From contig NZ_JBHYDW010000007.1 of the NCBI RefSeq assembly GCF_051860475.1, forward strand, positions 1-64,000: a stretch of 64,000 nt of DNA, given 5' to 3'. The position numbers were made by a program, and so were the translations under genes. Shown here one piece after another: positions 1 through 8,097 of this stretch (positions are counted from its first letter, which is position 1; each line of letters opens with the position of its first letter). The DNA comes from Elioraea sp051860475. Its GTDB lineage: Bacteria; Pseudomonadota; Alphaproteobacteria; Acetobacterales; Acetobacteraceae. Below the pieces are notes generated by a model. It did not search any database. It was not told the DNA's origin and saw only the letters and a list, made by a program, of their open reading frames with translations.

Positions 1-447
1 CACGATCCCCTCGTCCGCCATCCGCGCGGCGATGCGCTGCTGATGCGCCTCGGCATAGGGCGTGACCAGCGCGACATGGCGGAGGTCGAGCGTCGCGAGC
101 GCCTCGACCAGCGCGAGGCTGGAGGTGGTGGCCGCGATCCCGGTCGCGTCCTCGATCCGGCACTTGAGGTCCGCGTCGTGAGCGAAGCCGATCGAGCCGC
201 CCTTCGAGCCGTTCCACAGGATCACGTCCGGTTTCGCGTGCGCCAGCAGCCGCGCAGCGGTCAGCATCCCGTCGAGGTCGTAGCTGTCGGGGAACGGGTC
301 GCGGTCGCCGACCACGCCGATGCGCGAGAAATGCGCCGAGACGGTCGGAAAGCGATGCAGCAGCCGCGTGGTGATGCGCTCGACCACCAGGTTGCCGGAC
401 GGCGTGATCACGCCGATCGCATGCTCGAAGCCGAGGGCATCCGCCAT
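1..447 (-). CDS. Asp/Glu racemase / maleate isomerase-like protein (partial, C-terminus outside window)
   Basis: Translating the minus strand from the ATG at 447 gives 149 codons that run off the window edge. The N-terminus (GVITPSGNLVVERI) fits the maleate cis-trans isomerase/arylmalonate decarboxylase branch of the Asp/Glu racemase superfamily, and the later stretch HVALVTPYAEAHQQRI is also typical of it. These enzymes use a pair of cysteines for proton transfer; at the first site this protein reads LWNGSKGGS, with no cysteine, so chemistry may differ. The start overlaps the stop of the TRAP permease (TGATG), so it is translationally coupled to the transporter and probably acts on the imported acid. 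Family call is firm; substrate is unknown. Confidence 0.75.
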   Translation of the reverse strand, partial: MADALGFEHAIGVITPSGNLVVERITTRLLHRFPTVSAHFSRIGVVGDRDPFPDSYDLDGMLTAARLLAHAKPDVILWNGSKGGSIGFAHDADLKCRIEDATGIAATTSSLALVEALATLDLRHVALVTPYAEAHQQRIAARMADEGIV

Positions 448-1727
448 CAGAACCCCGCCGCGCGTGGAAGGAACAGGACGATCTCGGGCACCAGCATGCA
501 CAGCACGAGCAGCGCGTACATCACCGTCACGAACGGCCAGACATGCCGCGCGAGCTCGCCCACGGGGATGCGCGCGATCCCGCAGACGACGAACAGCACC
601 ACGCCCACCGGCGGGGTCAGCATGCCGATCACCAGGTTGAAGACGAACAGGAAGCCGAAATGCAGCGGGTCGATCCCGTAGGCGAGCGCGATCGGATGCA
701 GCAGCGGCACCAGCATGATGTAGGCGGCGTTGCTCTCCAGCACGCAGCCCACCACCACGAGGGTGATCGCGACCAGCAGGTTGAACACCAGCGGGCTGTC
801 GGTGAGCGCGCGCAGCCAGGACGCGAGCTGCTGCGGGAACAGGTCGATCGTCAGCATGTAGGTGACGGCGGAGGCGAAGGCGATCATCGCGCCGACCACC
901 GCCGTGGTGACGACCGTCGCGCCGATCGCCGCGGGCCGATCGGCGAGCCTGAGCTGGCGCGTGACGGAGAACCCCACCAGCAGCCCCTAGACCACCCCGA
1001 CCGCCGAGCCCTCGGTCGCGGTGAAGGCGCCGCCGACGATGCCGCCGATCACGACGACGGGCATCATCACGACCAGGAAGGAGCGCTTCAGCTCATGCGC
1101 AATGCGCCGCCAGGAGAACGCCTCGCCGGTGGCCGGCAGCCCGCGCAGTTGCGCGATCACCGAGCAGAGGATCAGCATGAGCACGACCAGGATCAGCCCG
1201 GGGATCACGCCCGACAGGAACAGTCCGCCGACCGAGACCGACGAGCCGGCCATGAAGGCATAGACGATCATCGCGCCCGAGGGCGGGATGATCGGGCCGA
1301 GATTGGCCGAGGCCGCGATCACGGCGGCCGAGAACCCGGTGCCGTAGTGGCGCTCGAGCGGCTTCAGCATGGTCGAACCGAGCGCCGAGGCATCGGCCAC
1401 CGCCGCGCCGGAGACGGTCGAGAGCCCCATGCCCGCGAGCACGGTGACATGCGCGAGCCCGCCGCGCACCCGGCCGATCGCGGCGTTGGCGAGGTCGATC
1501 AGCCGCTCCATGATCCCCGCGCGCATCATCAGCTCGCCCGCGAGCACGAAGAACGGGATCGACATCAGCGGGAACGCGTTCACCGCGTTCATCATGCGCG
1601 TCGGCAGCATGCCGAGATCGAAGCCGCTCTCCAGCACGCCGGCGACCGCGCCGAAGCCGAGCGCCCAGGCGAGCGGCACGCCGGCGAGTGCGGCGCCGAA
1701 GAACACCAGCATGACGGTGACGCTCAT
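447..1727 (-). pseudogene. dctM: TRAP transporter large permease DctM, interrupted by an in-frame amber codon
   Basis: A full-length (about 426-codon) DctM reads in one frame from the ATG at 1727 to the stop at 447-449, except for a TAG at 989-987. The residues before (SAVGVV) and after (GLLVGFSV) are continuous with the family, where a tyrosine is usual at this place (VVY-x-LLVG), so a single TAC/TAT to TAG change explains the break. It removes about the last 180 residues, including several membrane helices. The inner-membrane DctM subunit carries the substrate with sodium symport. The start overlaps dctQ by ATGA. It may be a true pseudogene, a sequencing error, or a suppressed amber; no frameshift is involved and downstream coding is intact, suggesting a recent event or an error. 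Confidence 0.85.
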
Positions 1728-2185
1728 CGCGGCGTCCGCGCGACGGCCTGGGACACGAAGAACACCGCGGAGAGCGCGCCGCCGATCACCACCGGCACGA
1801 GGAACCAGCCCGCGGAAAGGTCGAGCGACATCATCTGCTCGTCCCACTGGTCGAGCGCGATGATCGCGCCCTCCCAGGCGACGACGGCGGAGAGCGCCGC
1901 GCAGGCGAGCGCGATCGCCGCGCCGAGCGCCGGGCGCACGACGCCCGGCATCGCGTGCAACACGAGGCCGATCGCGATGTGGCCGCGCGCGCGCACGGCC
2001 ACCGCCATGCCGAGGAAGATCGACCAGACGAAGGCGAGCCGGCCGATCTCGTCGGCCCAGCCGAACGAGCGGTTGAAGCCGTAGCGCGCGACCACCTGCG
2101 CGAACACCACGGCCACCATGATCGAGACGATGCCGACCAGCGCCGCGCGCACCGCGCGGTCGGCCGCCTCGAGCACCGCGTTCAC
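1724..2185 (-). CDS. dctQ: TRAP transporter small permease DctQ
   Basis: A 153-residue inner-membrane protein with about four hydrophobic helices and the DctQ-type segment around residues 30-60 (VVARYGFNRSFGWADEIGR). DctQ pairs with DctM to form the membrane part of a tripartite ATP-independent periplasmic transporter. The start appears to be the GTG at 2185, 10 bases after the dctP stop; no strong ribosome site is seen, so it probably relies on coupling to dctP. Its stop overlaps the dctM start. Length is normal for the family. Confidence 0.88.
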   Translation of the reverse strand: MNAVLEAADRAVRAALVGIVSIMVAVVFAQVVARYGFNRSFGWADEIGRLAFVWSIFLGMAVAVRARGHIAIGLVLHAMPGVVRPALGAAIALACAALSAVVAWEGAIIALDQWDEQMMSLDLSAGWFLVPVVIGGALSAVFFVSQAVARTPR

Positions 2186-2195
2186 AGGCGCGCGG

Positions 2196-3203
2196 TCAGG
2201 CGGCGGCGCGCGTCACCTCGGCCTGCACGCGGTCGATCAGCTCGGCGCCGAGCCGACCCTTGATCTGATCGACCACGCCGGCCGACAGCGTGCGCATCCT
2301 CGCAAGCTCGGCGGGCGGCAGCGGGTCGTACTGCATCCCCCGCGCCCGCAGCTCGGCGAGGGCCTCGGAATCGCCCGCCTCGGCCGCTGCGCGCTGCGCC
2401 TTGATCGCGTTGCCCATCGCCGTGCGGATCGCCTGCTGGAACTCGCCCGGCAGGCGCTCGAAGCTGCGCCGGTGCGCCACGATCGAGATGAAGTCGAAGA
2501 AGTGGCCGGTGTTGGTCAGGTGCTTCTGCACCTCGAAATACCGGCTGGCGCGGATGATCGCGTAGGGGTTCTCCTGCCCGTCGACCACGCCCTGCTGCAA
2601 CGCCGAGTAGAGCTCGCGGATATCCATCGCCACCGGGTTCGCACCGATGGCGCGGAAGGTCGCAAGATGGGTTTCGTTCGGCTGCATGCGGATCTTGAGC
2701 CCGCGCAGGTCGTCGACCGTGCGGATCGGCTTGTTGCCGGTGGTCACGTGGCGGAAGCCGAGCTCCATGTAGCCGAGCGAGAGGAAGCCCTTGTCGGCCA
2801 TGCGCTGGTCGAGCAGCTCGCCGATCGGCCCGTCCACCACCTTGAACGCCACCGCGCGCGAGGCGAACTGGAACGGCAGGCTGATCGCCTCCAGCTCGGG
2901 CACGGTGCGGCTGAGGAACGCCATGCCGACCCAGGTCATCAGCAGCGTGCCCTGACGCACGTTCGAGACGTTCTCGCCCGCGCCGCCGAGCTGCATCGCC
3001 GGGAAGGTGTCGACCGCGAGCCGGCCGCCGGAGAGGCTCTCGACCTCCTTCTTGAACCCCTCGATGGCGACCGAGGACGAGTGCTCGGTGGCGAAGTTGC
3101 CGGCGATGCGCACGCGCGTGGTCTGACCGAACGCGCGATCGGATGGCCAGAGTGCGGGAAGGGCGAGGGCGGAGCCCAGCGCGAGCCGGCGGGTGATGGG
3201 CAT
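2196..3203 (-). CDS. dctP: TRAP transporter substrate-binding protein DctP
   Basis: Periplasmic solute receptor of 335 residues. The start at 3203 is chosen because AGAAGGAGG lies six bases upstream and because it places a signal peptide (MPITRRLALGSALALPALW, ending near FGQ) at the N-terminus; an upstream in-frame start would bury it. The DctP fold is seen in ESLSGGRLAVDTFPAMQLGG, GLKIRMQPNET (the region with the carboxylate-binding Arg) and ALQQGVVDGQENPY. First gene of a dctP-dctQ-dctM-racemase operon, so the ligand is likely a mono- or dicarboxylic acid. With dctM interrupted, import through this system may be lost. Confidence 0.9.
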   Translation of the reverse strand: MPITRRLALGSALALPALWPSDRAFGQTTRVRIAGNFATEHSSSVAIEGFKKEVESLSGGRLAVDTFPAMQLGGAGENVSNVRQGTLLMTWVGMAFLSRTVPELEAISLPFQFASRAVAFKVVDGPIGELLDQRMADKGFLSLGYMELGFRHVTTGNKPIRTVDDLRGLKIRMQPNETHLATFRAIGANPVAMDIRELYSALQQGVVDGQENPYAIIRASRYFEVQKHLTNTGHFFDFISIVAHRRSFERLPGEFQQAIRTAMGNAIKAQRAAAEAGDSEALAELRARGMQYDPLPPAELARMRTLSAGVVDQIKGRLGAELIDRVQAEVTRAAA

Positions 3204-3335
3204 GGGAGCCTCCTTCTGTGCAGCCTCGGGGATCATGCCAGCACGGGGCGTGCCATTTGCCGAGTCGCTCCCGTGCCGGCTGCCGCCGCGGCCGGTGCCC
3301 GGAGTCGGGGCAGGACACTGCCTACGGGATCGGCT

Positions 3336-4265
3336 TCAGCAGGCGAGACGGGCGAACATCAGCTCGTGCCCGTTGTGCGAGACGTGCCGCAGCCAGGTGC
3401 GAGGGATCGCGGCGAACGCCTCGGCGGTGGCGTGATCGGTCGCGCCCTGGAACTTGAGCGTGCAGACGATGTTCCGTGCCGCGTCCGCATCGATCCAGGA
3501 GCGGACCAGACGCAGCAGGCGCGCGGGATAGGCGATCACGTCGCTGAACAGCCAGTCCGCCTTGCCGTGCGCGCGGAGCCATGCGGCGGGGTCCAGGCCG
3601 AAGGCGCTCTCGCGGCGCTCCGTCACGCCGGGCAGGGCGGCGACCGCGGGGTCGAGCGGGGCCTTGTCCACCGCGACCACGCGCGCGCCGAGCTGCGCCA
3701 ATGCCCAGGTCCAGCCGCCCGGTGCGGCGCCGAGATCGAGGCAGGTCTCGCCCGGCGCCGGCCAGTGGCGGAGCAGGCAGAGCGTCTCCCAGAGCTTCAG
3801 ATAGGCGCGGCTCGGCGGGCCGGTGCGGTCCTCGACGAGGCGCGCCTCGCCGTTCGGGAAGGGCGCGGTGCAGGACGGCGAGGCGAGCAGGGTGGCCGGG
3901 TCGAGCAGGGTCCAGGCGCCGAGCGGGGCGGACGGTGCCGGGGCGGGGAAGGCGATCGGCCTGGCCGAGACATGCGGCAGGCGGGCGGCGATCAGCGTCG
4001 CGCGGCGGTGGTGCAGCGGCGCGTAGGCGGCCCAGTTGCGCTGGAGCGCGCGCAGCCGCGTGGCGGCATCGGCGATCGAGGCGATCGTCTCGGTGCGCGG
4101 GTCGAGCCAGACATTGAGCGCCCAGGCGGCGGGGACGGGCGGGTCGGGGCTCAGCGCGAGCCGTTCGTGCCAGGCGCTGATGGCCGCGCCGCGCCGGGCG
4201 AGCTCCTCGGCGAGTGTCTGCTCGAACCCTGGCGCGGCGAGGTAGGCCGCGGCGATCGCCGTCAT
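3336..4265 (-). CDS. RlmM-like rRNA 2'-O-methyltransferase (FtsJ fold)
   Basis: A 309-residue cytosolic SAM-dependent methyltransferase. The C-terminal half has the RrmJ/FtsJ fold: SAM motif CLDLGAAPGGWTWAL at about 174-188, and a K-D-K-E catalytic tetrad that can be placed at the Lys of YLKLWE, Asp242 (FSDV), Lys271 (TLKFQG) and Glu301 (GHEL). This arrangement matches the RlmM family, which methylates C2498 of 23S rRNA in E. coli. The N-terminal half is shorter than in enterobacterial RlmM (about 366 residues), so the exact target is inferred. Its start overlaps the stop of the upstream DUF423 gene (ATGA), making a two-gene operon. Confidence 0.78.
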   Translation of the reverse strand: MTAIAAAYLAAPGFEQTLAEELARRGAAISAWHERLALSPDPPVPAAWALNVWLDPRTETIASIADAATRLRALQRNWAAYAPLHHRRATLIAARLPHVSARPIAFPAPAPSAPLGAWTLLDPATLLASPSCTAPFPNGEARLVEDRTGPPSRAYLKLWETLCLLRHWPAPGETCLDLGAAPGGWTWALAQLGARVVAVDKAPLDPAVAALPGVTERRESAFGLDPAAWLRAHGKADWLFSDVIAYPARLLRLVRSWIDADAARNIVCTLKFQGATDHATAEAFAAIPRTWLRHVSHNGHELMFARLAC

Positions 4266-4633
4266 CCCCGGCGCGCCGCGGCGGCGACCAGCAGCGCGAG
4301 CCAGCCGGCGATCAGCAGCGCGCCGCCCAGCGGGGCCACAGGCCCGAGCGACACCCCGGCCAGCGCGCGCAGGAGCACCGCGCCGCAGAACAGCACCGTG
4401 CCGGCGGCGAAGGCGATCCCGGCGACCCGCAGCGGCGCCCCGCCCCAGCGCGGGAGCAGGATGCCGACCGCGAGCATCGCCAGCGCGTGCCAGCCCTGCA
4501 TCGTCACGGCGGTGTCGAGCATCGCGAGCGCGGCGGCGTCAAGGCGCGGGGCCAGCAGGTGAGCGCGGAGTGCGGCCAGCGCCACCGCGCCGCCCCCGGC
4601 CAGCGCGGCCACTCCGATCAGCAGGCGGTCCAT
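4262..4633 (-). CDS. DUF423 family membrane protein
   Basis: A 123-residue protein made of four hydrophobic helices with the DUF423 (YgdD) hallmarks: GALRAH-like motif near residue 20 (AALRAHLL), GWHALAML around 47-54, and a Gly-rich final helix (PLGGALLIAGWLAL). The family's function is unknown. It lies upstream of and overlaps the rlmM-like gene by four bases, and is divergent from the TetR gene; the palindrome at 4682-4696 lies between the two starts, so TetR may control both directions. Confidence 0.82.
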   Translation of the reverse strand: MDRLLIGVAALAGGGAVALAALRAHLLAPRLDAAALAMLDTAVTMQGWHALAMLAVGILLPRWGGAPLRVAGIAFAAGTVLFCGAVLLRALAGVSLGPVAPLGGALLIAGWLALLVAAAARRG

Positions 4634-4681
4634 GGCCCGACCCTCGATCCATGCTGCGTTGCGTGCAAGCAGGATTGATGG

Positions 4682-4696
4682 ACTGAACCGTTCAGT
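4682..4696. promoter_or_regulatory. Palindromic operator, probably for the adjacent TetR regulator
   Basis: ACTGAA-CCG-TTCAGT is a perfect 6+6 inverted repeat with a 3-base centre. It lies 12 bases before the TetR start and 48 bases before the divergent DUF423 start. Size and position fit a TetR-family autorepression operator; binding itself is inferred. Confidence 0.6.
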
Positions 4697-4708
4697 TCAT
4701 CATGAGAA

Positions 4709-5368
4709 ATGATGATGGATGACACGCATACCGTCGATGCACCGGTTGCGCAGCTTGCGGCCCCGCAGCGCAAGCGCCGGCAGGTGGTCGAGGCGGCGGC
4801 CCGGCTGTTCATGGCGCAGGGCTATGGTGCCACCAGCATGGATGCGGTCGCGCGTGAGGCGGGTGTCTCCAAGGCGACGGTGTATGCCTATTTCCCCGGC
4901 AAGGATGCGCTGTTCGCGGCGATCGTCGGTGAGGCGTGCGAGCGCGAGGCGCAGGGCCGTCCGAGCTGTCCGAGCACCGGGGGGGCGGATCTCGCGGCGA
5001 CGCTGGTGTCGCTCGGCGAGGGGTATCTCTCGTTCCTGTTCCGCGAGGAGGTGCTGGCGATTCAGCGCGTGGTGATGGCGGAGGGGCCGCGGTTTCCGGA
5101 GCTTGGCCGGGCCTTCTACGAGAGCGGCCCGCGCCGGATGGTGCTGTGGCTGACCGGGTGGTTCGGGACGCTTCAGCGCGAGGGGCGGCTGCGCGAGGGG
5201 GACCCGGAGCTTGCCGCGGAGCAGTTCCTCTCGCTGCTGCGCAGCACTGCGTTCCTGCGGCGGATGCTGCGTTTGCCGCCTGCTGCGGATGCGGGTGAGA
5301 TCGCGGGCATCGTCGCCGCGGCGGTCGACACCTTCCTGCGCGCCTGGGGCACGGCGCGGGTGCGGTGA
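4709..5368 (+). CDS. TetR/AcrR family regulator (AefR-like C-terminus)
   Basis: A 219-residue repressor-type protein. The N-terminal helix-turn-helix covers about 20-65 (RRQVVEAAARLFMAQGYGAT, then VAREAGVSKATVYAYFPGKDALF). The C-terminal ligand-binding domain (FREEVLAIQRVVMAEGPRFPELGRAFYE) resembles the AefR-like TetR_C family. Three consecutive ATG codons at 4709, 4712 and 4715 are possible starts; no clear ribosome site chooses among them. A palindromic operator sits just upstream. It is translationally coupled (GTGA) to the Nudix gene, which may be in its regulon. Confidence 0.85.
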   Translation: MMMDDTHTVDAPVAQLAAPQRKRRQVVEAAARLFMAQGYGATSMDAVAREAGVSKATVYAYFPGKDALFAAIVGEACEREAQGRPSCPSTGGADLAATLVSLGEGYLSFLFREEVLAIQRVVMAEGPRFPELGRAFYESGPRRMVLWLTGWFGTLQREGRLREGDPELAAEQFLSLLRSTAFLRRMLRLPPAADAGEIAGIVAAAVDTFLRAWGTARVR

Positions 5369-5853
5369 CGCGGCGTTTCGCCTCGGCGCTGCTGCTGGAC
5401 CAGCACGGCCGCTATCTGATGCAGGTTCGCGACGACATCCCGGGCATTCTGCATCCTGGCGCGTTCGGTCTGTTCGGTGGGGCGGTGGAGCCGGGCGAGG
5501 GCGCGGAGGTGGCGGTGCGGCGCGAGCTGGACGAGGAGATCGGGTTCGTGCCGGGCGATCTTGCGCCTTGGCGGGCGTTGTGGGTGCCGGTGCGGGTGGA
5601 CGGGGCGGCGCTGTGCAGCGGCCGAGTGGATGTGTTCACCGGCACGGTTCCGGCTGAGCTGGTTCCGGATCTGGACCAGCGCGAGGGGGCGGGGCGTGTG
5701 CTGGTTTCGCCGCGTCTGTTGTTGCTGGAGGCGAAGGTTGCGACTTCGGCGCGGTTGGCGGTGGGGTTGCATGCGCAGGCGGCGATGGCGGCGGCGGGGG
5801 AGGAGGAGCCTGTGATGGAGTGGTGGCCGGCGCGGTTGGGCGTGCGGGGGTGA
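5365..5853 (+). CDS. Nudix hydrolase
   Basis: A 162-residue enzyme with a complete Nudix box at about residues 38-60: G-x5-E-x7-REL-x-EE-x-G-F (GGAVEPGEGAEVAVRREL then DEEIGF). The conserved Glu residues bind Mg2+ for hydrolysis of a nucleoside diphosphate linked to another group. The start is the GTG at 5365 overlapping the TetR stop. Similar proteins are often labelled NUDIX domain proteins without known substrate; none can be named here. Confidence 0.85.
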   Translation: MTRRFASALLLDQHGRYLMQVRDDIPGILHPGAFGLFGGAVEPGEGAEVAVRRELDEEIGFVPGDLAPWRALWVPVRVDGAALCSGRVDVFTGTVPAELVPDLDQREGAGRVLVSPRLLLLEAKVATSARLAVGLHAQAAMAAAGEEEPVMEWWPARLGVRG

Positions 5854-5912
5854 GGTTCCCGGGATAGGGGGTGTGGGGGGAAGGGGAAGGATCGGCGTCG
5901 CTTCGCTGGCCC

Positions 5913-5936
5913 GAGGGCCGGCTCCGCGCGGCCCTC
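5913..5936 (+). terminator. Hairpin between convergent Nudix and nuclease genes
   Basis: GAGGGCC (5913-5919) and GGCCCTC (5930-5936) form a 7-bp stem with a 10-base loop. A T-rich run (TTTGTTTCTT) follows shortly after on the plus strand. It lies about 60 bases after the Nudix stop, before a convergent gene, consistent with a weak intrinsic terminator. Confidence 0.45.
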
Positions 5937-6024
5937 TCCCCCGCGGTTTGTTTCTTGCGCGCAGCAGGCGCGCATCGCTCGAGGAGGCGCGCACGGCTGC
6001 CTCCAATCCAATGCTGGCAAAGGC

Positions 6025-6741
6025 TCAGAAGCGTTCGTCGAACTTGAGGGAAAGCCTCACGAGCGATGCCCTATAGGCTTCCAGCGTTCGGTTCTGGTCG
6101 ACCCACGCAAAGCGGAAGGGCGCCTCGTTCGTCGCCTGATATCGAAGCAGGATGACTTCGTCGAAGACGCGGGGCGCGACAATCCGGTCGATGATCCGTT
6201 GCTCGGCGACCGGAGCCTCATCGACGGGGTGCTTGTGCGTCCGGCCGTCGGTCCTGTGAGTCCGGTCGCCTTCATAGCCGACCGTGTAGGCGGCGTGGTT
6301 GATGCCAACGAGTGCAACGGTGATGGTGTTCGGCGCGACCGACTGCCACTCCTGCACCTGCTTGTGCAGATCGTTCACCACCCGGTCGATCTGCTTGATC
6401 ATCGCCTTGTTGAGGATCTTCGCTTCCGCTGCAATGTCGATCGTCGCCAGCGCGCCCCTGGCGACGCGATAGCCGGGGAAACGCCTTGCCCTGTCCGGAT
6501 CGATGATCTGCCCGAAGGTGCCGTCACCGCGTCGCATGCGTTGCAGGGTGACGGTCCTGTTCCTCGGCCCAACGCCGCGTTCGCCGCCATTCACCGATGA
6601 CCTGAGCTTGGCCGATCTGCCGAGGTCGTAGAGGTCTTCATAGAGTTCGAGCGCGAGCTGGTCGCCCTGGTTGGACTTGCGATGCAGATACGGCTTGCCC
6701 ACGAACAGGGTCGCGAACGCGTCGAGAAGCCGCGCAGCCAT
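6025..6741 (-). CDS. Putative restriction endonuclease partner of the adjacent DNA methyltransferase
   Basis: A 238-residue protein I cannot assign to a named family. Nine bases separate its ATG (6741) from the stop of the methyltransferase; an in-frame TTG at 6747 is an alternative start. About residues 100-108 read IDIAAEAK, an Asp-x3-Glu-x-Lys pattern preceded by hydrophobic residues, as in the PD-(D/E)xK nuclease core. Base composition is visibly lower in GC than the surroundings and the protein is richer in Lys, Asn and Gln, suggesting transfer. Position directly after a solitary-type II methylase supports a restriction endonuclease; that is inference from context plus one short motif. 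Confidence 0.55.
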   Translation of the reverse strand: MAARLLDAFATLFVGKPYLHRKSNQGDQLALELYEDLYDLGRSAKLRSSVNGGERGVGPRNRTVTLQRMRRGDGTFGQIIDPDRARRFPGYRVARGALATIDIAAEAKILNKAMIKQIDRVVNDLHKQVQEWQSVAPNTITVALVGINHAAYTVGYEGDRTHRTDGRTHKHPVDEAPVAEQRIIDRIVAPRVFDEVILLRYQATNEAPFRFAWVDQNRTLEAYRASLVRLSLKFDERF

Positions 6742-6750
6742 CGGCAACGG

Positions 6751-7782
6751 CTAGGTGCGAACCGAGATCTGCGCAGTGCACGCCTGCACGCCGCGCTCTG
6801 CCACCAGAAAAGCCTCGCCCCGGGCACGCGCCGCAGCCATCGTGACGTACTCGGGTTCGATTTCGAGCGAGATGGAATTGCGTCCGGCACGAATCGCGGC
6901 GCAGGCTGTTGAGCCGCTGCCGGCGAAGGGATCGAGGACGGTATCTCCGGCGAAGGAGAACATGCGGATGAGCCGTTCCGCGAGCTCGACGGGGTAAGGG
7001 GCCGGGTGGCCCTGCCGGAGGCTCGCGCCCCGGATGTCCGACCAGACCGGGCGCATCCAGCGATCCATCTCGTCGCGCTGGAGCATCGATAGCGCCTTTT
7101 GCACCATCGGCGTCTGCCGATATCCACCCGGCTTGCGGAGCATCAGGATGTGCTCGTGGTCGTTCTTGATCACGGCGCCAGGCTGATAGGGCTTTCCGTA
7201 GAACCCCGACGAGCCTCCGCCGGCCTCATTCGTTCGGTTGGCGATCTTGTACCAGAGGATCGGCGTCAGATTGTCCAGCCCGACCTTCCGGCTGCGGACC
7301 TGGATGTCGGAGGGAAGGGGCAGGACCCAATGCCGACCGCCGGCCCGGCGCGGCACGAGCACGTCGCCGATCACGCAGCAGACGCGTCCGCCCGGTACCA
7401 GGACACGGCGGCACTCGGCCCACGCATTGTCAAGTTCGTCCAGGAACGCCTCGTAGTCCCTGATCCGACCAAGCTGCCGTCCGCCCGCGTCAGTCGCATA
7501 GGGTTTCAGATTGAAGTACGGCGGCGACGTCACGATCAGGTGGACGCTCTCATCGGCCACGCCGGAGAGGTCGCCTGCGTCGCCGCGCATGAGGGTGTGC
7601 GTCGTCGTGTCGAATGGAGCGGGCCAGAGCTCGGCACGCAGTGCCTGATTGATCGCGAGCAGGAGTTCGGGCGCCCCGGGGCTGTTGTCGGTGCTGGGAA
7701 GGCGATCCAGCAACGCACCATGCGGGACCGGCGTCGAGCGCGCCTTCGCGGGAATCAGCCTGGGTTGACTGACGACGTTCAT
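6751..7782 (-). CDS. Beta-class DNA methyltransferase (N4-cytosine or N6-adenine)
   Basis: A 343-residue site-specific DNA methylase. The catalytic motif TSPPY is at about 85-89 (followed by FNLK) and the SAM motif DPFAGSGST at about 284-292; catalytic motif before SAM motif is the beta order. S/TPPY is more usual for N4-cytosine enzymes, D/NPPY for N6-adenine, so N4-mC is favoured. Start 7782 is chosen for the GAGGA six bases upstream; the longer reading frame adds an Arg/Trp-rich tail unlike a protein. It precedes the putative nuclease in one transcription unit, so methylase would be made first, as suits a restriction-modification system. Confidence 0.88.
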   Translation of the reverse strand: MNVVSQPRLIPAKARSTPVPHGALLDRLPSTDNSPGAPELLLAINQALRAELWPAPFDTTTHTLMRGDAGDLSGVADESVHLIVTSPPYFNLKPYATDAGGRQLGRIRDYEAFLDELDNAWAECRRVLVPGGRVCCVIGDVLVPRRAGGRHWVLPLPSDIQVRSRKVGLDNLTPILWYKIANRTNEAGGGSSGFYGKPYQPGAVIKNDHEHILMLRKPGGYRQTPMVQKALSMLQRDEMDRWMRPVWSDIRGASLRQGHPAPYPVELAERLIRMFSFAGDTVLDPFAGSGSTACAAIRAGRNSISLEIEPEYVTMAAARARGEAFLVAERGVQACTAQISVRT

Positions 7783-8097
7783 CGGCGATCCTCGATTCGA
7801 TCCGGCTCGCAGTCTGCGCCATCGCCCCGTACCGCGCCATCGCGCCGTCCGCCACTCGCCCGGGGGGGACGACGGAGGGGTCAGGCTGGTGGCCAAGCCG
7901 CGCGGACGCCGAGGCCGTGGCGCAGGATCTCGGCCAGTTCAGGCAGGATGTCGGTGCGCCAGGCTGCGGGCACGCGGGTCCGCGGGACGGTGACGATGCG
8001 CCCGCGAGTGTGCCCGCCGCAACATCTTGTGGACAAGCGGCGATCGCGCCGCATCCTCTCGTTGATCGGCCAGGCCCCGGAGCGGTAGGCTGAGTCC
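7783..8097. other. Gene-free stretch upstream of the methyltransferase
   Basis: About 315 bases without a convincing gene. A minus-strand frame ending at 7881 has protein-like character only in its last 35 codons (AWRTDILPELAEILRHGLG), possibly the remnant of a truncated gene at the edge of the transferred island. The promoter for the methylase should be here, but no clear -35/-10 pair was recognised. Confidence 0.4.

Noticed and set aside
543..2084. Long plus-strand open frame (513 codons) over the TRAP genes
   Set aside because: Antisense shadow of GC-rich genes: extreme Arg/His/Asp content, no ordered hydrophobic pattern, while the minus strand encodes clear dctM and dctQ.
2118..4562. 814-codon plus-strand frame
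   Set aside because: Crosses dctP, rlmM-like and DUF423 genes on the opposite strand; composition is shadow-like.
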